Below are positions 50,746-63,083 of a DNA stretch of 64,000 nucleotides, piece after piece. The notes beneath the pieces are model-generated. The model saw nothing but the letters and a program-made list of their open reading frames with translations. It was not told the origin of the DNA and did not search any database. The stretch spans positions 1-64,000 of the forward strand of contig CAJNDS010000602.1 in assembly GCA_905221605.1 (NCBI GenBank), given 5' to 3'. A program made the translations under genes and the position numbers. Numbering within the stretch: position 1 is the first letter of the stretch; every line of letters starts with the position of its first letter. Origin of the DNA: Symbiodinium natans (taxonomy: Eukaryota; Sar; Dinophyceae; Suessiales; Symbiodiniaceae).

Positions 50746-52178
50746 TGGGCTGAATGGCCTTTTCTGCCGGCCACTGTTCCCGATGCTCCTGTTTCCATTG
50801 TCTCTGCCACCCTCATCACATTGCCGGACAGGTCGCTGGCGGCTTTCGAAGGTGTCAAGCTGACCGGCAGTTGGGCATGGTCCTTCGCCTGCATCCGCAG
50901 GAAGCTCTCCCTCAAAGGTCCGAGGGCTTGTAGCCCTTCTGAGGTGTGGCCTGGTGTGCTCAGATGCAGCTGCAGATACGGACCACGAAAGCCCAGGTTG
51001 GAAAGTGATTCCCGCCAGGGAGGTGTCACTCGGAGAGCGCTCTTTGCATGCCTGGGCTCGGGGCCCCGGCGGTGCTCCGTGTACACTGCTGTCGGGCCGA
51101 CCGGTTCCCCCGGCGGCTGCATCATGGAGATAGGGGGATCCTTCGGATGTGCTGGGGTCGTTGGAGCTGGAACCCCTGTGGTTGGCCTCCATTCTCCCCA
51201 ATCCTCGTCGGATTCGTCTACCTCCACCACCATTGTCGATGGTCCTGGCCCTGAGCTCGCCGGTGCTGCCGCGGCTGTTTCCTTCGGGCTCGGCTGAGGA
51301 AACTCGCCCGAAATGCCGGTCGGTCCCAGCGTAACCACTGACCGAGCCTTGCCCTCCGTTACTCCAATCTCCAGCTGCTCTGGCTCGGCAAGCGCTTGCT
51401 CCCATGTGGTCCAATCCACCGGGTTCTGCGTCACGTGGAGGCCCTCCTTGGAGATGGTCTGCGTGAAGCCCTGCATGTTGGCTTCGTGTGGCTCGCTCAT
51501 CAAGTGGGCTTCGGTGACATATTTCTGGCACAGGAGACAAAACAGCGTCACCGGCGTATCCGGTGAGTCGCTGGCTCCCGAAGCTTGTGCCGTCCAAGCT
51601 CCTCCGAACCGACGAGCAACCCACGTCGTCCAGCCTGCCGACGCCCAGCGCCGTTTTCCTCTCCGTGCTGGCGCTGACGATGCCGGCGGGGGGCCGGAGG
51701 GCTCCCGAGGATCGACTCCCATGGTCGATTGATCCACATGGTCCGGCAGCAAGTTCCGCACCGGTCTCACGGCCATGGTTTTCTCCTTGGATTTGATCTT
51801 CGGCGTCGGCTTCATCTGCACCATAGCGGGTCTCTTGGCTGGAGCCTCTGACATCGAAGGATCCGCTTGGAATTCCCTCACCCCGGTGTGGGACGACGGT
51901 GCTTCCGCCGCTTCCGTCTCTTCCATGACGTACTCTACCGAAGGAGATGAGGTCGAAGGGTCCAGCCTTGCCGAATCCAGGTCCAGATCCATCTCGTCCC
52001 CTCCAGTGGACTCCGCCTCGGCATACGACGCCTGGAGCTCCTCTCGGAGCGTCTGTGGCAGCTCTATGCCGTGCTGCGCGGCGTGGGCTTCCAACAATAT
52101 CAGTCTCCTGCGTCTCGCCCCCTGGCGCATGCCTTCCAACTGTTGAATGCTCCGTTGCATCGTGGCACTCGGATCCAT
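50742..52178 (-). CDS. Extra ORF-X with C2H2-like finger inside copia element 2
   Basis: 478 codons, ATG 52178, preceded in frame by a TAG five codons upstream, so it needs its own initiation. N-terminus helical (IQQLEGMRQGARRRRLILLE), then acidic and Pro-rich linkers, a basic segment (ARRGKRRWASAGWTTW), and FCLLCQKYVTEAHLMSEPHE (about 217-236), C-x2-C followed by two His, resembling a single zinc finger. The C-terminal ~150 residues are not recognised. It lies between protease and Pol, a position not occupied by a gene in standard copia elements. The overlapping Gag frame is also open over this whole stretch but gives a Gly/Arg/His-rich shadow-like peptide; I favour ORF-X as the coding frame. 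Confidence 0.55.
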   Translation of the reverse strand: MDPSATMQRSIQQLEGMRQGARRRRLILLEAHAAQHGIELPQTLREELQASYAEAESTGGDEMDLDLDSARLDPSTSSPSVEYVMEETEAAEAPSSHTGVREFQADPSMSEAPAKRPAMVQMKPTPKIKSKEKTMAVRPVRNLLPDHVDQSTMGVDPREPSGPPPASSAPARRGKRRWASAGWTTWVARRFGGAWTAQASGASDSPDTPVTLFCLLCQKYVTEAHLMSEPHEANMQGFTQTISKEGLHVTQNPVDWTTWEQALAEPEQLEIGVTEGKARSVVTLGPTGISGEFPQPSPKETAAAAPASSGPGPSTMVVEVDESDEDWGEWRPTTGVPAPTTPAHPKDPPISMMQPPGEPVGPTAVYTEHRRGPEPRHAKSALRVTPPWRESLSNLGFRGPYLQLHLSTPGHTSEGLQALGPLRESFLRMQAKDHAQLPVSLTPSKAASDLSGNVMRVAETMETGASGTVAGRKGHSAQ

Positions 52179-54594
52179 AGCGGCGGTCTCCTATCTGTCC
52201 TGCTCTAGGAAAACTTCGCCTCTTTGAGCAATCCAAGCTGCCAGTCTCAACCTCATCAGGGAAATCCTCCAAGCAAGCACGACAGACAACTGTTTCCCTA
52301 CCATGCTCATGCACAAGACGCTCAACTGCTGGTGTGGTGCTGTTGTCCTGTTGCTTGTGTGAGATAACGCTGCTGTCATTTTCAAATACAAGCCGCTCGA
52401 CTGCTGGTGTGGTGCTGTTGTCCTGTTGCTTGTGTGAGATAACGCTGTTGTCTTCACTAAAAATCAAGCGCTCATCCCTATCAAGCTCACGAACAACTGG
52501 CGTATCCACATGACTGAAAAATTGAAGTTGATCCCTCGCAGAGCCGGAAACGTCACCGACTGTCCTTAGTCTGTCCTTAGCTTCGCCTTGGTCCAGGTCA
52601 ACATGTTCGTGGCTCGTCTGAAACTCGCAATCAACTACCTCATCAAGACATGAAACATCCAGCAATTCGGGGTTTTCGGGCTCAACACACACTCTCGCAG
52701 AGCTGCGATGACCTCGATTCGAAGTCGAACGATGAAAATCACGACTCGAAGACGACTTGCGAGACCGACTTCGACGAAACTGTTCCGTTTTGGCGATCAA
52801 ATCTTGCGGTTTCAGCGCTAAAGGATGGTCATTCCGAACTGACGCAAGCCAACTAACTGAAGCAAACATGGTTGGTCTCAGCGTTACGCCGTGCTTTCGG
52901 ACGGTAATTACGCCCTGCTGGTCGCACATCGCTGGCTCCCAACCTCCATTCTGACAAAGCAAGTTGATGTTCAGCAAATTGTGCTTGATCTGATCGGAAA
53001 TGACGGCTTCAAACCTAGCCCTACACATGTACACAGCGTCACCCTCATGCTCAGAACTGCTCTTCGATGATGCTGGAGTGGTGGTTTCAAAGCAAACTTC
53101 CACTAAAACATGTGTTGATCCGCCAATTTCAACGGAATCTCCAGTCGCAGTCTCCGCATATGACTTAGGGCGTCCTTCCAACCAACTCAGGATCTTCACG
53201 TGGTTGCTCTCAAGCGTCTCTCTCGTGATGATGTGGAACGAACTACCAGAGTCAATCAACCAGTAAACGCGATCATCTGAAGGAAAACTAACCACCTGGT
53301 TCGTGAGCATCATACCGAAGTGATATCCTTCCAGAAACGTCTTGATTGATGACTGTGCTTTTCCACTGCCTTTGGTTGTGGGCTGCGCTGCTGCTTTCGC
53401 CGAGGTAGACGATGAAGACGATGGTGCCTCTGGCTGCGTCGTAACGGCCTGGCTCGTCGCCGCTGCGGCTTTGTCCTTCGGAGGTGCCCAGCAGTCGCGT
53501 GCCCAGTGTCCAGTCTTCCCGCAGTTCCGGCAGACATCCGTCTTCTTCGCCTCTCTGCTCTTGCTCCGAGCTCTGTCTCCTTTTCCGCCTTGGTCACCTT
53601 TCTTGTCCTTTCCTTTCGCTTTGCCACCCTTCTGTCCCTTTTCTCCTTTCTCGCCTTTGTTGCCTTTGTTGCCCTTGGGGCCTTTGTTGCTCTTGTCTCT
53701 GTCGCCCTTTCCGCCTCTGCCACCCTTGAAGGCATTCGCATACCCGGATGCTCCTTCTCTCTGGAAGTCCATCACACGAAGCTGCTCGTCGTAAAACTGC
53801 AAACCAGTCATCAGCTCACCCATGCTCTTTGTTGAGTGATGGAGGAGCAGATATCTCTTGGTCTCAGAATCCAAGTGCTTCATCAGGCACAGGACTCCCT
53901 CTTGTTCTCCGATGAGCAACTCCGGGAAGCGATGCTTCACCTGCGCCTCGAACTTGAGAAGCTCGGTGGTGTACCACCTGGCGACATCAAGTGGTCGCTT
54001 GAGATGCTTTGGTGGCACCAGGCCTAACGCCTGTTCGCGGAGGGCCTGTCCTTCCACTCTGGAGCGAACTGACAATTCGTTGTTCAACGAGCGCCAGAGT
54101 TCGTATCCGGCACTTGCTCCCATTTGTTTCACCTCGATGAGATGCACCAAATCTTGCCCACGTTGGAACTTGCTCATGGACTGACGAAGCAAAAACCAAA
54201 GTTTGGTTGACCGGGCTGCTTTCCCGGCTTCAAGCCTCACTTGCAAGACTTCCACATTGCTACTGATCGCTTCTTGCAATTCCGTAGCGTAGCGGTCGTC
54301 GAGCAAACAAAGCCAACTCGTAAGTTCGTCTCTGTAGGCTGTCCAAACTCGGATTTCAGCATGTCTGCTCGTCATGGACGCATAGTTCAGCTGAGGCAAC
54401 TGTGGAATGTAACCCTCTGCTCTCTTGTTTCGTACACCAGAGTCTACTTCCATGTCCACAGGAGTCGATGCATTCGCAGGTGCTGCTGAGGGGTCTCCTC
54501 CAGGTGTAGGACTCGTCGACGATGAAGCTGCAGCTGCTGCAATATGCGCATTGGCAGCATTCGCACTTGCAAGCTGCAATGCTTGCGTAAGCAT
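52179..54594 (-). CDS. Copia Gag-protease
   Basis: Gag: helical capsid-like domain (IRVWTAYRDELTSWLCLLDD; ELWRSLNNELSVRSRVEG; KHLDSETKRYLLLHH), a Gly/Lys-rich spacer (KGPKGNKGNKGEKGEKGQK), then the CCHC knuckle CRNCGKTGHWARDC that binds RNA. Protease follows: YWLIDSGSSFHII contains the catalytic D-S-G. Further on, a 26-residue segment SVISHKQQDNSTTPAVERLV is present twice with a part copy (52310-52475). The start at 54594 is an internal Met; the original N-terminus lies in another frame upstream. The same frame continues without stop to 50470, giving 1374 codons, but the part after 52178 is overlapped by another ORF. Confidence 0.85.
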
Positions 54595-54830
54595 GCACTC
54601 ATCTGTTGAAGTTGAGCTGCCTGCTGTCGGATCTGCTCGTCCTGCGCTTGCAGCATTGCTCTCGTGAACTCCATCTGTTGAGCTACTCCAGGTGCAACGG
54701 GCAACTGCATATTCGGAACTTGAAGGGGTTCTTGTGGTGCTGTCTGAGGGGGTGTTCCCATCTGGTAGAACTGAGGTCCAAACGAGGGCACAGCCCGACT
54801 GGTGGCTGATGGCCTGCTCCAGCTGTCCAC
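54590..54830 (-). pseudogene. Frame-shifted N-terminus of copia Gag
   Basis: From a GTG at 54830 the frame encodes a Pro/Gln-rich start (FGPQFYQMGTPPQTAPQEP) and a helix (MLQAQDEQIRQQAAQLQQM) that flows naturally into the Gag frame at 54594 (MLTQALQLASANAANAH) after a one- or two-base shift near 54590-54600. This is either a mutation in this copy or a sequencing indel. Confidence 0.5.
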
Positions 54831-54840
54831 TGCCTTGGGT

Positions 54841-55029
54841 CTACTCCGCGTGGAACTGAAGCTGGTCGCGCTGGCAAAGACCTTCCACGTTCTCCCACGG
54901 GCACTTGGTGACCTTGCACCAGAAAGCTCTGTGGTCAGGCTGCTTGCACTGCGGCCTCTCGGAGAACGGTCTCGTCAGGCACACGTTCTTCACCAGTGTC
55001 CATGCTGGAGCACGAAGCTCCGCTACCAC
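54841..55029 (-). CDS. Small cysteine-containing ORF upstream of copia Gag
   Basis: 62 codons from a GTG, five cysteines, sequence CKQPDHRAFWCKVTKCPWEN. It looks less random than neighbouring frames and may be part of the element's leader or a host remnant. No family recognised. Confidence 0.25.
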   Translation of the reverse strand: MVAELRAPAWTLVKNVCLTRPFSERPQCKQPDHRAFWCKVTKCPWENVEGLCQRDQLQFHAE

Positions 55030-55059
55030 GTTGAAACTCGTGGCACAGCCTCGCGGGCC

Positions 55060-56026
55060 TAAGAGACCTCAGGTCAAGACTGCACTCAACCCTCACAGCA
55101 CGAAGTGCGGACTCTTTTCACGCTGTTCACAGCTTCTCGAGCTCCGCTCGTCCTTGAGCCAATGCGAGCACGGCTCTCCAGCTTACAAACACTGTCTGCC
55201 AGATATGGGAAAACAAAGGTACTTCAGGTAAAAACACTCAGCCATGGAACTTCTACTCCTAAACACTGTGGGTAGGTTCCTAGCACCTCTTAGGTGCTCT
55301 GCTGAGCTCTGTGCAGACCTAAACTGGCTTGAGTCACTTCTAGTCACCAAATACCAGGTCACAAACAGGAAACAAGTTCCGACAAACGAGTTTCGAGAAA
55401 ACGAACAGAAAACGGTTCTTCCCACTCAAAAACGTCTTACCAAGCCAAAATAAATCTGCACTGCCTGACATGTCCTCTGCTTCACACTCACAGCAGACAA
55501 CTCAAGTGCACATCACGTGTCAACAGGGAAACTAGGAGGGTCACATTTTTCAACCAAGACGGTCCCCAGTCGAGAGAGCAGTTCATCAGAAACGTGCTTA
55601 AAAGCTTGCGGGGTGTACGCCGCCAAGGGCCACATGGGATTCCAGCTGATGGAACCGCCTCGCGTCCGATAAGAGGACGCACTTTCTTTCGCATCATGAC
55701 TTCTGCAAGAAATTTTCGACCCACACACGGCCTTCCGTAAATGAACCAATTGCGTGGTTCCGATGATCCTTCATGTTCGGGCGCGATGAACGATCTTCAG
55801 GTTGCAGAGATGGTGAAAGTCCAAGTTCCGTTTGGAAACCTGTTTTTCAGAAATTGATTGACGGCTACGTTAGAGTCGAACTCGAGCCATCGGGTCCGAC
55901 ACTTCCGAAAAAAACTGCATCTTGGGTCTCGATGCGGAGGCATCGCCAGCATTTCCAAAGCCTCTGACAATAAAAGCGGCTGTCCAGCCCGCAGACCAAT
56001 TGTCAAGCAGATGAACAGTCGGTACT
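55060..56026. other. No recognised gene
   Basis: Sequence between copia element 2 and the satellite block. This is where the 5' LTR should lie; no matching repeat to 46027-46240 was found by eye. Confidence 0.45.
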
Positions 56027-56470
56027 GTTGCAGCCGCAACCAGCAGCAACAAGGACAACAATTCACAGGCTGCGAACACACAGACCACCTCCACAAGAGA
56101 TTCTACTTCAGCTCAACACGACAGCTGTCGTTGCAGGCGTGCTGTCTGTGGACAAAAATGGAGCAGCAATTCCCTAAATTGGGGGGCCCGAAAACAGGGC
56201 CCCAAAAAGCTTCCAAAATGGGACCTACTTGTTGGCAGAAAGAGAGGAGGTCTTCATTGTTTTACATGCTTGGGTCCCAAATTATGACCCCAAAATGGGC
56301 CCAAAATTGGGACCCCAAAAATGGGTTCAAAACTGCTCCTGCAACCACAGCTGCAAATTCCATCACAAAAGCACACACACACAGAGACACACATTTGCAG
56401 GACAGAAGAACAAGAATTGCAAAGCTGGTCCGGCAAAAAATTTTTGCAGATCTCAAGTTAAAAACCCACT
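56027..56470 (+). repeat. 446-bp satellite unit, single copy 1
   Basis: Starts GTTGCAGCCGCAACCAGCAG and ends AAAAACCCACT. Contains the GGGGCCC/GGGCCCC inverted pair, a (CA)n microsatellite near 56370 slightly shorter than in the other units, and repeated TTGGGACCCC-type blocks. Confidence 0.92.
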
Positions 56471-58215
56471 TTGGGGGGCCAGACGTGCGTTGCCAGAAAT
56501 TCATGGTTGCAGGCACCCCCAATTCTGGTCCCCAAACTTGCTCCATTTCGTACTTTTGGAGACTGCATTGAGAGAACCAACACACACGACACAGAGACAC
56601 ACGATACAGGACAACCGACGACCGCAAGGACCGACGGACTCACAAAGAAACATGCCAAATCACCAATCGAGTTGAACTAAAGGAAGGCCAAAATGCCAAA
56701 AACCATTCAATGGACCCAAGACCGACTGAGGATCAAGACCGATTCAACTCAAATGACAAGAAACAAACCAGGGGACCCAATCGACCAGAAGCTGAGGGAC
56801 CACCACAACTCACAACAAGGGAAAAGGACAGACTGAGATCAAAGGACTGAATCCAAAGCACAACAACTTCGAATCTGTTTGGAACAGATCCGACCAGCAA
56901 CATCTAAGGAACATGGACACAAACATGAAACAGACAACAAACGCAGAGAGAGAACAAACAGGAGATGAAAAACAAAACACGAAAAAACAACCAACAATCA
57001 ACAGACCCAAGAACTCCAGGACCCAAGATCGGACACTTGGAAGACCAAGAAAGAGGGAGCAACCAAGATTGACCAGAAGACTGAAGAGAGAAAGATCCGA
57101 GGCAGCCTCTTCACTGTGTTTGCCTTGTTCATTGTGAATGGGTGTGTGTTGTGGTTTTTCGACGTTTTGGCAGGAGTCGTGTGTAATCAGCAGCTGAATA
57201 GGACACGGCAAGACTCAGAGCAAGAAGAAAAATCAGCACCAAGACCTCGAAAAAGACACAGAACCAACAGAACCGATCCAGCGATTCTGGAGACTCAGGG
57301 ACTCTAAAAGAAATTTTGAACCAAAAGAGTCTTAAGGACCACTTTAATAACCTGACTTTTGAACCAAGGGGCGTCTTAACACCGGGTGTTTTGCACCATT
57401 TTAAGTCCAGATCGAGCCCAAAGGTGTCTCAACACTACTTAGGCAGAAAACCCAAAACCAGGTGTCTTATGAATGGACTTTGAACCATGGAGTGTCTCGC
57501 TTGCAGAGAGATCCCAAGAAATGCAGATGCTTTTTGAGCTTGCCAGAAGTTGCAATCGTTGGTCTGAAAAAAGGAACCTTGAAATTATTCATCAAAAAAA
57601 GTGATCCGAAAAAAAAAAACAGTACAGACAACACCTGACAATCAGCAAAAGTAAGACGATCAAAATGTAAAACCATCAAAAACAAGCTCTGAAAACAAAA
57701 CACCTGTCAGATGCACTCCGGTGTTTCGCTCGCTTCGCTCGCACTTATTCACATTGTGGAAAGACACTTTGCCTTTTCAAAACGGTTCGGTTTGGGCGTC
57801 GCGCGCAACATGGACGTCTCAGCAGTACAGTTGAACTCGTCTCGTCCTGCAGTTGATTTCTGTCCAAACGGCACTGTCAGAGGCTTTCAAAAACGCTTGT
57901 TTCAAGCAATTTCAAATCGCGGACTTGGGAGGTCAAGAGGAGCTTTTCACGGAGAAGACGCGCTTCCTGACCATTGTTCAAAGCACTTCTAAACGATGGA
58001 GTGTTGGAAGATTTGCCGGATTCCTTGGCCATTGTTTCAAGCTGCTTTTTTCATCATCTTCAAAGATGTTTGAAAGCCACTGGAACGCACCTCTTTTTGC
58101 TTTTCAGCAACCGAATCTGAGCATCGAGGTCGTGCCAGGAAAGGGGGCCTGGGGGTCCTAGTTTAGGGGGTCCATTTGGCCCGCAAAATTAACTACACCC
58201 CTCCAGCCCCCCACA
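56471..58215 (+). repeat. 1745-bp spacer of higher-order repeat, copy 1
   Basis: Starts TTGGGGGGCCAGACGTGCG. Purine-rich first half; from about 57310 several short repeats of TTGAACCA...GTGTCTTAA. Frames of 60-133 codons occur on both strands but none resembles a family. Identical copies follow at 61339 and 63530. Confidence 0.92.
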
Positions 58216-61200
58216 GTTGCAGCCGCAACCAGCAGCAACAAGGACAACAATTCACAGGCTGCGAACACACAGACCACCTCCACAAGAGATTCTACTTCAG
58301 CTCAACACGACAGCTGTCGTTGCAGGCGTGCTGTCTGTGGACAAAAATGGAGCAGCAATTCCCTAAATTGGGGGGCCCGAAAACAGGGCCCCAAAAAGCT
58401 TCCAAAATTGGACCTACTTGTTGGCAGAAAGAGAGGAGGTCTTCATTGTTTTACATGCTTGGGTCCCAAATTATGACCCCAAAATGGGCCCAAAATTGGG
58501 ACCCCAAAAATGGGTTCAAAACTGCTCCTGCAACCACAGCTGCAAATTCCATCACAAAAGCACACACACACACAGAGACACACATTTGCAGGACAGAAGA
58601 ACAAGAATTGCAAAGCTGGTCCGGCAAAAAATTTTTGCAGATCTCAAGTTAAAAACCCACTGTTGCAGCCGCAACCAGCAGCAACAAGGACAACAATTCA
58701 CAGGCTGCGAACACACAGACCACCTCCACAAGAGATTCTACTTCAGCTCAACACGACAGCTGTCGTTGCAGGCGTGCTGTCTGTGGACAAAAATGGAGCA
58801 GCAATTCCCTAAAATTGGGGGGCCCGAAAACAGGGCCCCAAAAAGCTTCCAAAATTGGACCTACTTGTTGGCAGAAAGAGAGGAGGTCTTCATTGTTTTA
58901 CATGCTTGGGTCCCAAATTATGACCCCAAAATGGGCCCAAAATTGGGACCCCAAAAATGGGTTCAAAACTGCTCCTGCAACCACAGCTGCAAATTCCATC
59001 ACAAAAGCACACACACACACAGAGACACACATTTGCAGGACAGAAGAACAAGAATTGCAAAGCTGGTCCGGCAAAAAATTTTTGCAGATCTCAAGTTAAA
59101 AACCCACTGTTGCAGCCGCAACCAGCAGCAACAAGGACAACAATTCACAGGCTGCGAACACACAGACCACCTCCACAAGAGATTCTACTTCAGCTCAACA
59201 CGACAGCTGTCGTTGCAGGCGTGCTGTCTGTGGACAAAAATGGAGCAGCAATTCCCTAAATTGGGGGGCCCGAAAACAGGGCCCCAAAAAGCTTCCAAAA
59301 TTGGACCTACTTGTTGGCAGAAAGAGAGGAGGTCTTCATTGTTTTACATGCTTGGGTCCCAAATTATGACCCCAAAATGGGCCCAAAATTGGGACCCCAA
59401 AAATGGGTTCAAAACTGCTCCTGCAACCACAGCTGCAAATTCCATCACAAAAGCACACACACACACAGAGACACACATTTGCAGGACAGAAGAACAAGAA
59501 TTGCAAAGCTGGTCCGGCAAAAAATTTTTGCAGATCTCAAGTTAAAAACCCACAGTTGCAGCCGCAACCAGCAGCAACAAGGACAACAATTCACGGGCTG
59601 CGAACACACAGACCACCTCCACAAGAGATTCTACTTCAGCTCAACACGACAGCTGTCGTTGCAGGCGTGCTGTCTGTGGACAAAAATGGAGCAGCAATTC
59701 CCTAAAATTGGGGGGCCCGAAAACAGGGCCCAAAAAAGCTTCCAAAATTGGACCTACTTGTGGCAGAAAGAGAGGAGGTCTTCATTGTTTTACATGCTTG
59801 GGTCCCAAATTATGACCCCAAAATGGGCCCAAAATTGGGACCCCAAAAATGGGTTCAAAACTGCTCCTGCAACCACAGCTGCAAATTCCATCACAAAAGC
59901 ACACACACACACAGAGACACACATTTGCAGGACAGAAGAACAAGAATTGCAAAGCTGGTCCGGCAAAAAATTTTTGCAGATCTCAAGTTAAAAACCCACA
60001 GTTGCAGCCGCAACCAGCAGCAACAAGGACAACAATTCACAGGCTGCGAACACACAGACCACCTCCACAAGAGATTCTACTTCAGCTCAACACGACAGCT
60101 GTCGTTGCAGGCGTGCTGTCTGTGGACAAAAATGGAGCAGCAATTCCCTAAATTGGGGGGCCCGAAAACAGGGCCCCAAAAAGCTTCCAAAATTGGACCT
60201 ACTTGTTGGCAGAAAGAGAGGAGGTCTTCATTGTTTTACATGCTTGGGTCCCAAATTATGACCCCAAAATGGGCCCAAAATTGGGACCCCAAAAATGGGT
60301 TCAAAACTGCTCCTGCAACCACAGCTGCAAATTCCATCACAAAAGCACACACACACACAGAGACACACATTTGCAGGACAGAAGAACAAGAATTGCAAAG
60401 CTGGTCCGGCAAAAAATTTTTGCAGATCTCAAGTTAAAAACCCACTGTTGCAGCCGCAACCAGCAGCAACAAGGACAACAATTCACAGGCTGCGAACACA
60501 CAGACCACCTCCACAAGAGATTCTACTTCAGCTCAACACGACAGCTGTCGTTGCAGGCGTGCTGTCTGTGGACAAAAATGGAGCAGCAATTCCCTAAATT
60601 GGGGGGCCCGAAAACAGGGCCCCAAAAAGCTTCCAAAATTGGACCTACTTGTTGGCAGAAAGAGAGGAGGTCTTCATTGTTTTACATGCTTGGGTCCCAA
60701 ATTATGACCCCAAAATGGGCCCAAAATTGGGACCCCAAAAATGGGTTCAAAACTGCTCCTGCAACCACAGCTGCAAATTCCATCACAAAAGCACACACAC
60801 ACACAGAGACACACATTTGCAGGACAGAAGAACAAGAATTGCAAAGCTGGTCCGGCAAAAAATTTTTGCAGATCTCAAGTTAAAAACCCACTGTTGCAGC
60901 CGCAACCAGCAGCAACAAGGACAACAATTCACAGGCTGCGAACACACAGACCACCTCCACAAGAGATTCTACTTCAGCTCAACACGACAGCTGTCGTTGC
61001 AGGCGTGCTGTCTGTGGACAAAAATGGAGCAGCAATTCCCTAAATTGGGGGGCCCGAAAACAGGGCCCCAAAAAGCTTCCAAAATTGGACCTACTTGTTG
61101 GCAGAAAGAGAGGAGGTCTTCATTGTTTTACATGCTTGGGTCCCAAATTATGACCCCAAAATGGGCCCAAAATTGGGACCCCAAAAATGGGTTCAAAACT

Positions 61201-61338
61201 GCTCCTGCAACCACAGCTGCAAATTCCATCACAAAAGCACACACACACACAGAGACACACATTTGCAGGACAGAAGAACAAGAATTGCAAAGCTGGTCCG
61301 GCAAAAAATTTTTGCAGATCTCAAGTTAAAAACCCACT
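58216..61338 (+). repeat. Seven tandem 446-bp satellite units
   Basis: Units start at 58216, 58662, 59109, 59555, 60001, 60447 and 60893. Length 446 (447 for the second) is not a multiple of three, so the 226-codon frames that cross unit borders are by-products, not genes. Sporadic variants: an extra A before TTGGGGGG in the units at 58662 and 59555, and a lost T at 59760. Confidence 0.95.
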
Positions 61339-63083
61339 TTGGGGGGCCAGACGTGCGTTGCCAGAAATTCATGGTTGCAGGCACCCCCAATTCTGGTCCC
61401 CAAACTTGCTCCATTTCGTACTTTTGGAGACTGCATTGAGAGAACCAACACACACGACACAGAGACACACGATACAGGACAACCGACGACCGCAAGGACC
61501 GACGGACTCACAAAGAAACATGCCAAATCACCAATCGAGTTGAACTAAAGGAAGGCCAAAATGCCAAAAACCATTCAATGGACCCAAGACCGACTGAGGA
61601 TCAAGACCGATTCAACTCAAATGACAAGAAACAAACCAGGGGACCCAATCGACCAGAAGCTGAGGGACCACCACAACTCACAACAAGGGAAAAGGACAGA
61701 CTGAGATCAAAGGACTGAATCCAAAGCACAACAACTTCGAATCTGTTTGGAACAGATCCGACCAGCAACATCTAAGGAACATGGACACAAACATGAAACA
61801 GACAACAAACGCAGAGAGAGAACAAACAGGAGATGAAAAACAAAACACGAAAAAACAACCAACAATCAACAGACCCAAGAACTCCAGGACCCAAGATCGG
61901 ACACTTGGAAGACCAAGAAAGAGGGAGCAACCAAGATTGACCAGAAGACTGAAGAGAGAAAGATCCGAGGCAGCCTCTTCACTGTGTTTGCCTTGTTCAT
62001 TGTGAATGGGTGTGTGTTGTGGTTTTTCGACGTTTTGGCAGGAGTCGTGTGTAATCAGCAGCTGAATAGGACACGGCAAGACTCAGAGCAAGAAGAAAAA
62101 TCAGCACCAAGACCTCGAAAAAGACACAGAACCAACAGAACCGATCCAGCGATTCTGGAGACTCAGGGACTCTAAAAGAAATTTTGAACCAAAAGAGTCT
62201 TAAGGACCACTTTAATAACCTGACTTTTGAACCAAGGGGCGTCTTAACACCGGGTGTTTTGCACCATTTTAAGTCCAGATCGAGCCCAAAGGTGTCTCAA
62301 CACTACTTAGGCAGAAAACCCAAAACCAGGTGTCTTATGAATGGACTTTGAACCATGGAGTGTCTCGCTTGCAGAGAGATCCCAAGAAATGCAGATGCTT
62401 TTTGAGCTTGCCAGAAGTTGCAATCGTTGGTCTGAAAAAAGGAACCTTGAAATTATTCATCAAAAAAAGTGATCCGAAAAAAAAAAACAGTACAGACAAC
62501 ACCTGACAATCAGCAAAAGTAAGACGATCAAAATGTAAAACCATCAAAAACAAGCTCTGAAAACAAAACACCTGTCAGATGCACTCCGGTGTTTCGCTCG
62601 CTTCGCTCGCACTTATTCACATTGTGGAAAGACACTTTGCCTTTTCAAAACGGTTCGGTTTGGGCGTCGCGCGCAACATGGACGTCTCAGCAGTACAGTT
62701 GAACTCGTCTCGTCCTGCAGTTGATTTCTGTCCAAACGGCACTGTCAGAGGCTTTCAAAAACGCTTGTTTCAAGCAATTTCAAATCGCGGACTTGGGAGG
62801 TCAAGAGGAGCTTTTCACGGAGAAGACGCGCTTCCTGACCATTGTTCAAAGCACTTCTAAACGATGGAGTGTTGGAAGATTTGCCGGATTCCTTGGCCAT
62901 TGTTTCAAGCTGCTTTTTTCATCATCTTCAAAGATGTTTGAAAGCCACTGGAACGCACCTCTTTTTGCTTTTCAGCAACCGAATCTGAGCATCGAGGTCG
63001 TGCCAGGAAAGGGGGCCTGGGGGTCCTAGTTTAGGGGGTCCATTTGGCCCGCAAAATTAACTACACCCCTCCAGCCCCCCACA
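61339..63083 (+). repeat. 1745-bp spacer of higher-order repeat, copy 2
   Basis: Same length as copy 1 and, as far as I can read, identical to it (offset 4868). Confidence 0.93.

Larger units (their letters stand above)
46241..54830 (-). mobile_element. Ty1/copia retrotransposon 2 (internal region)
   Basis: On the minus strand: Gag N-terminus (frame-broken), Gag-protease, an extra zinc-finger ORF, a short Ser/Arg ORF, then integrase-RT-RNase H with a methyltransferase-like tail. Gag-protease before integrase before RT is the copia order. The successive ORFs lie in three different frames. LTRs were not identified by eye. Confidence 0.88.

Noticed and set aside
50742-52178. Gag-frame peptide over the ORF-X region as a second protein domain
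   Set aside because: Gly/Arg/His-rich with no periodic or domain-like features. I treat the long openness as a finding but do not annotate it as protein.
58418-61439. Series of 226-375 codon plus-strand frames across the 446-bp satellite
   Set aside because: Unit length is not a multiple of three, so frames cross unit borders and change phase; the longest exists only because one unit has 447 bp. Peptides are just translations of the repeat.
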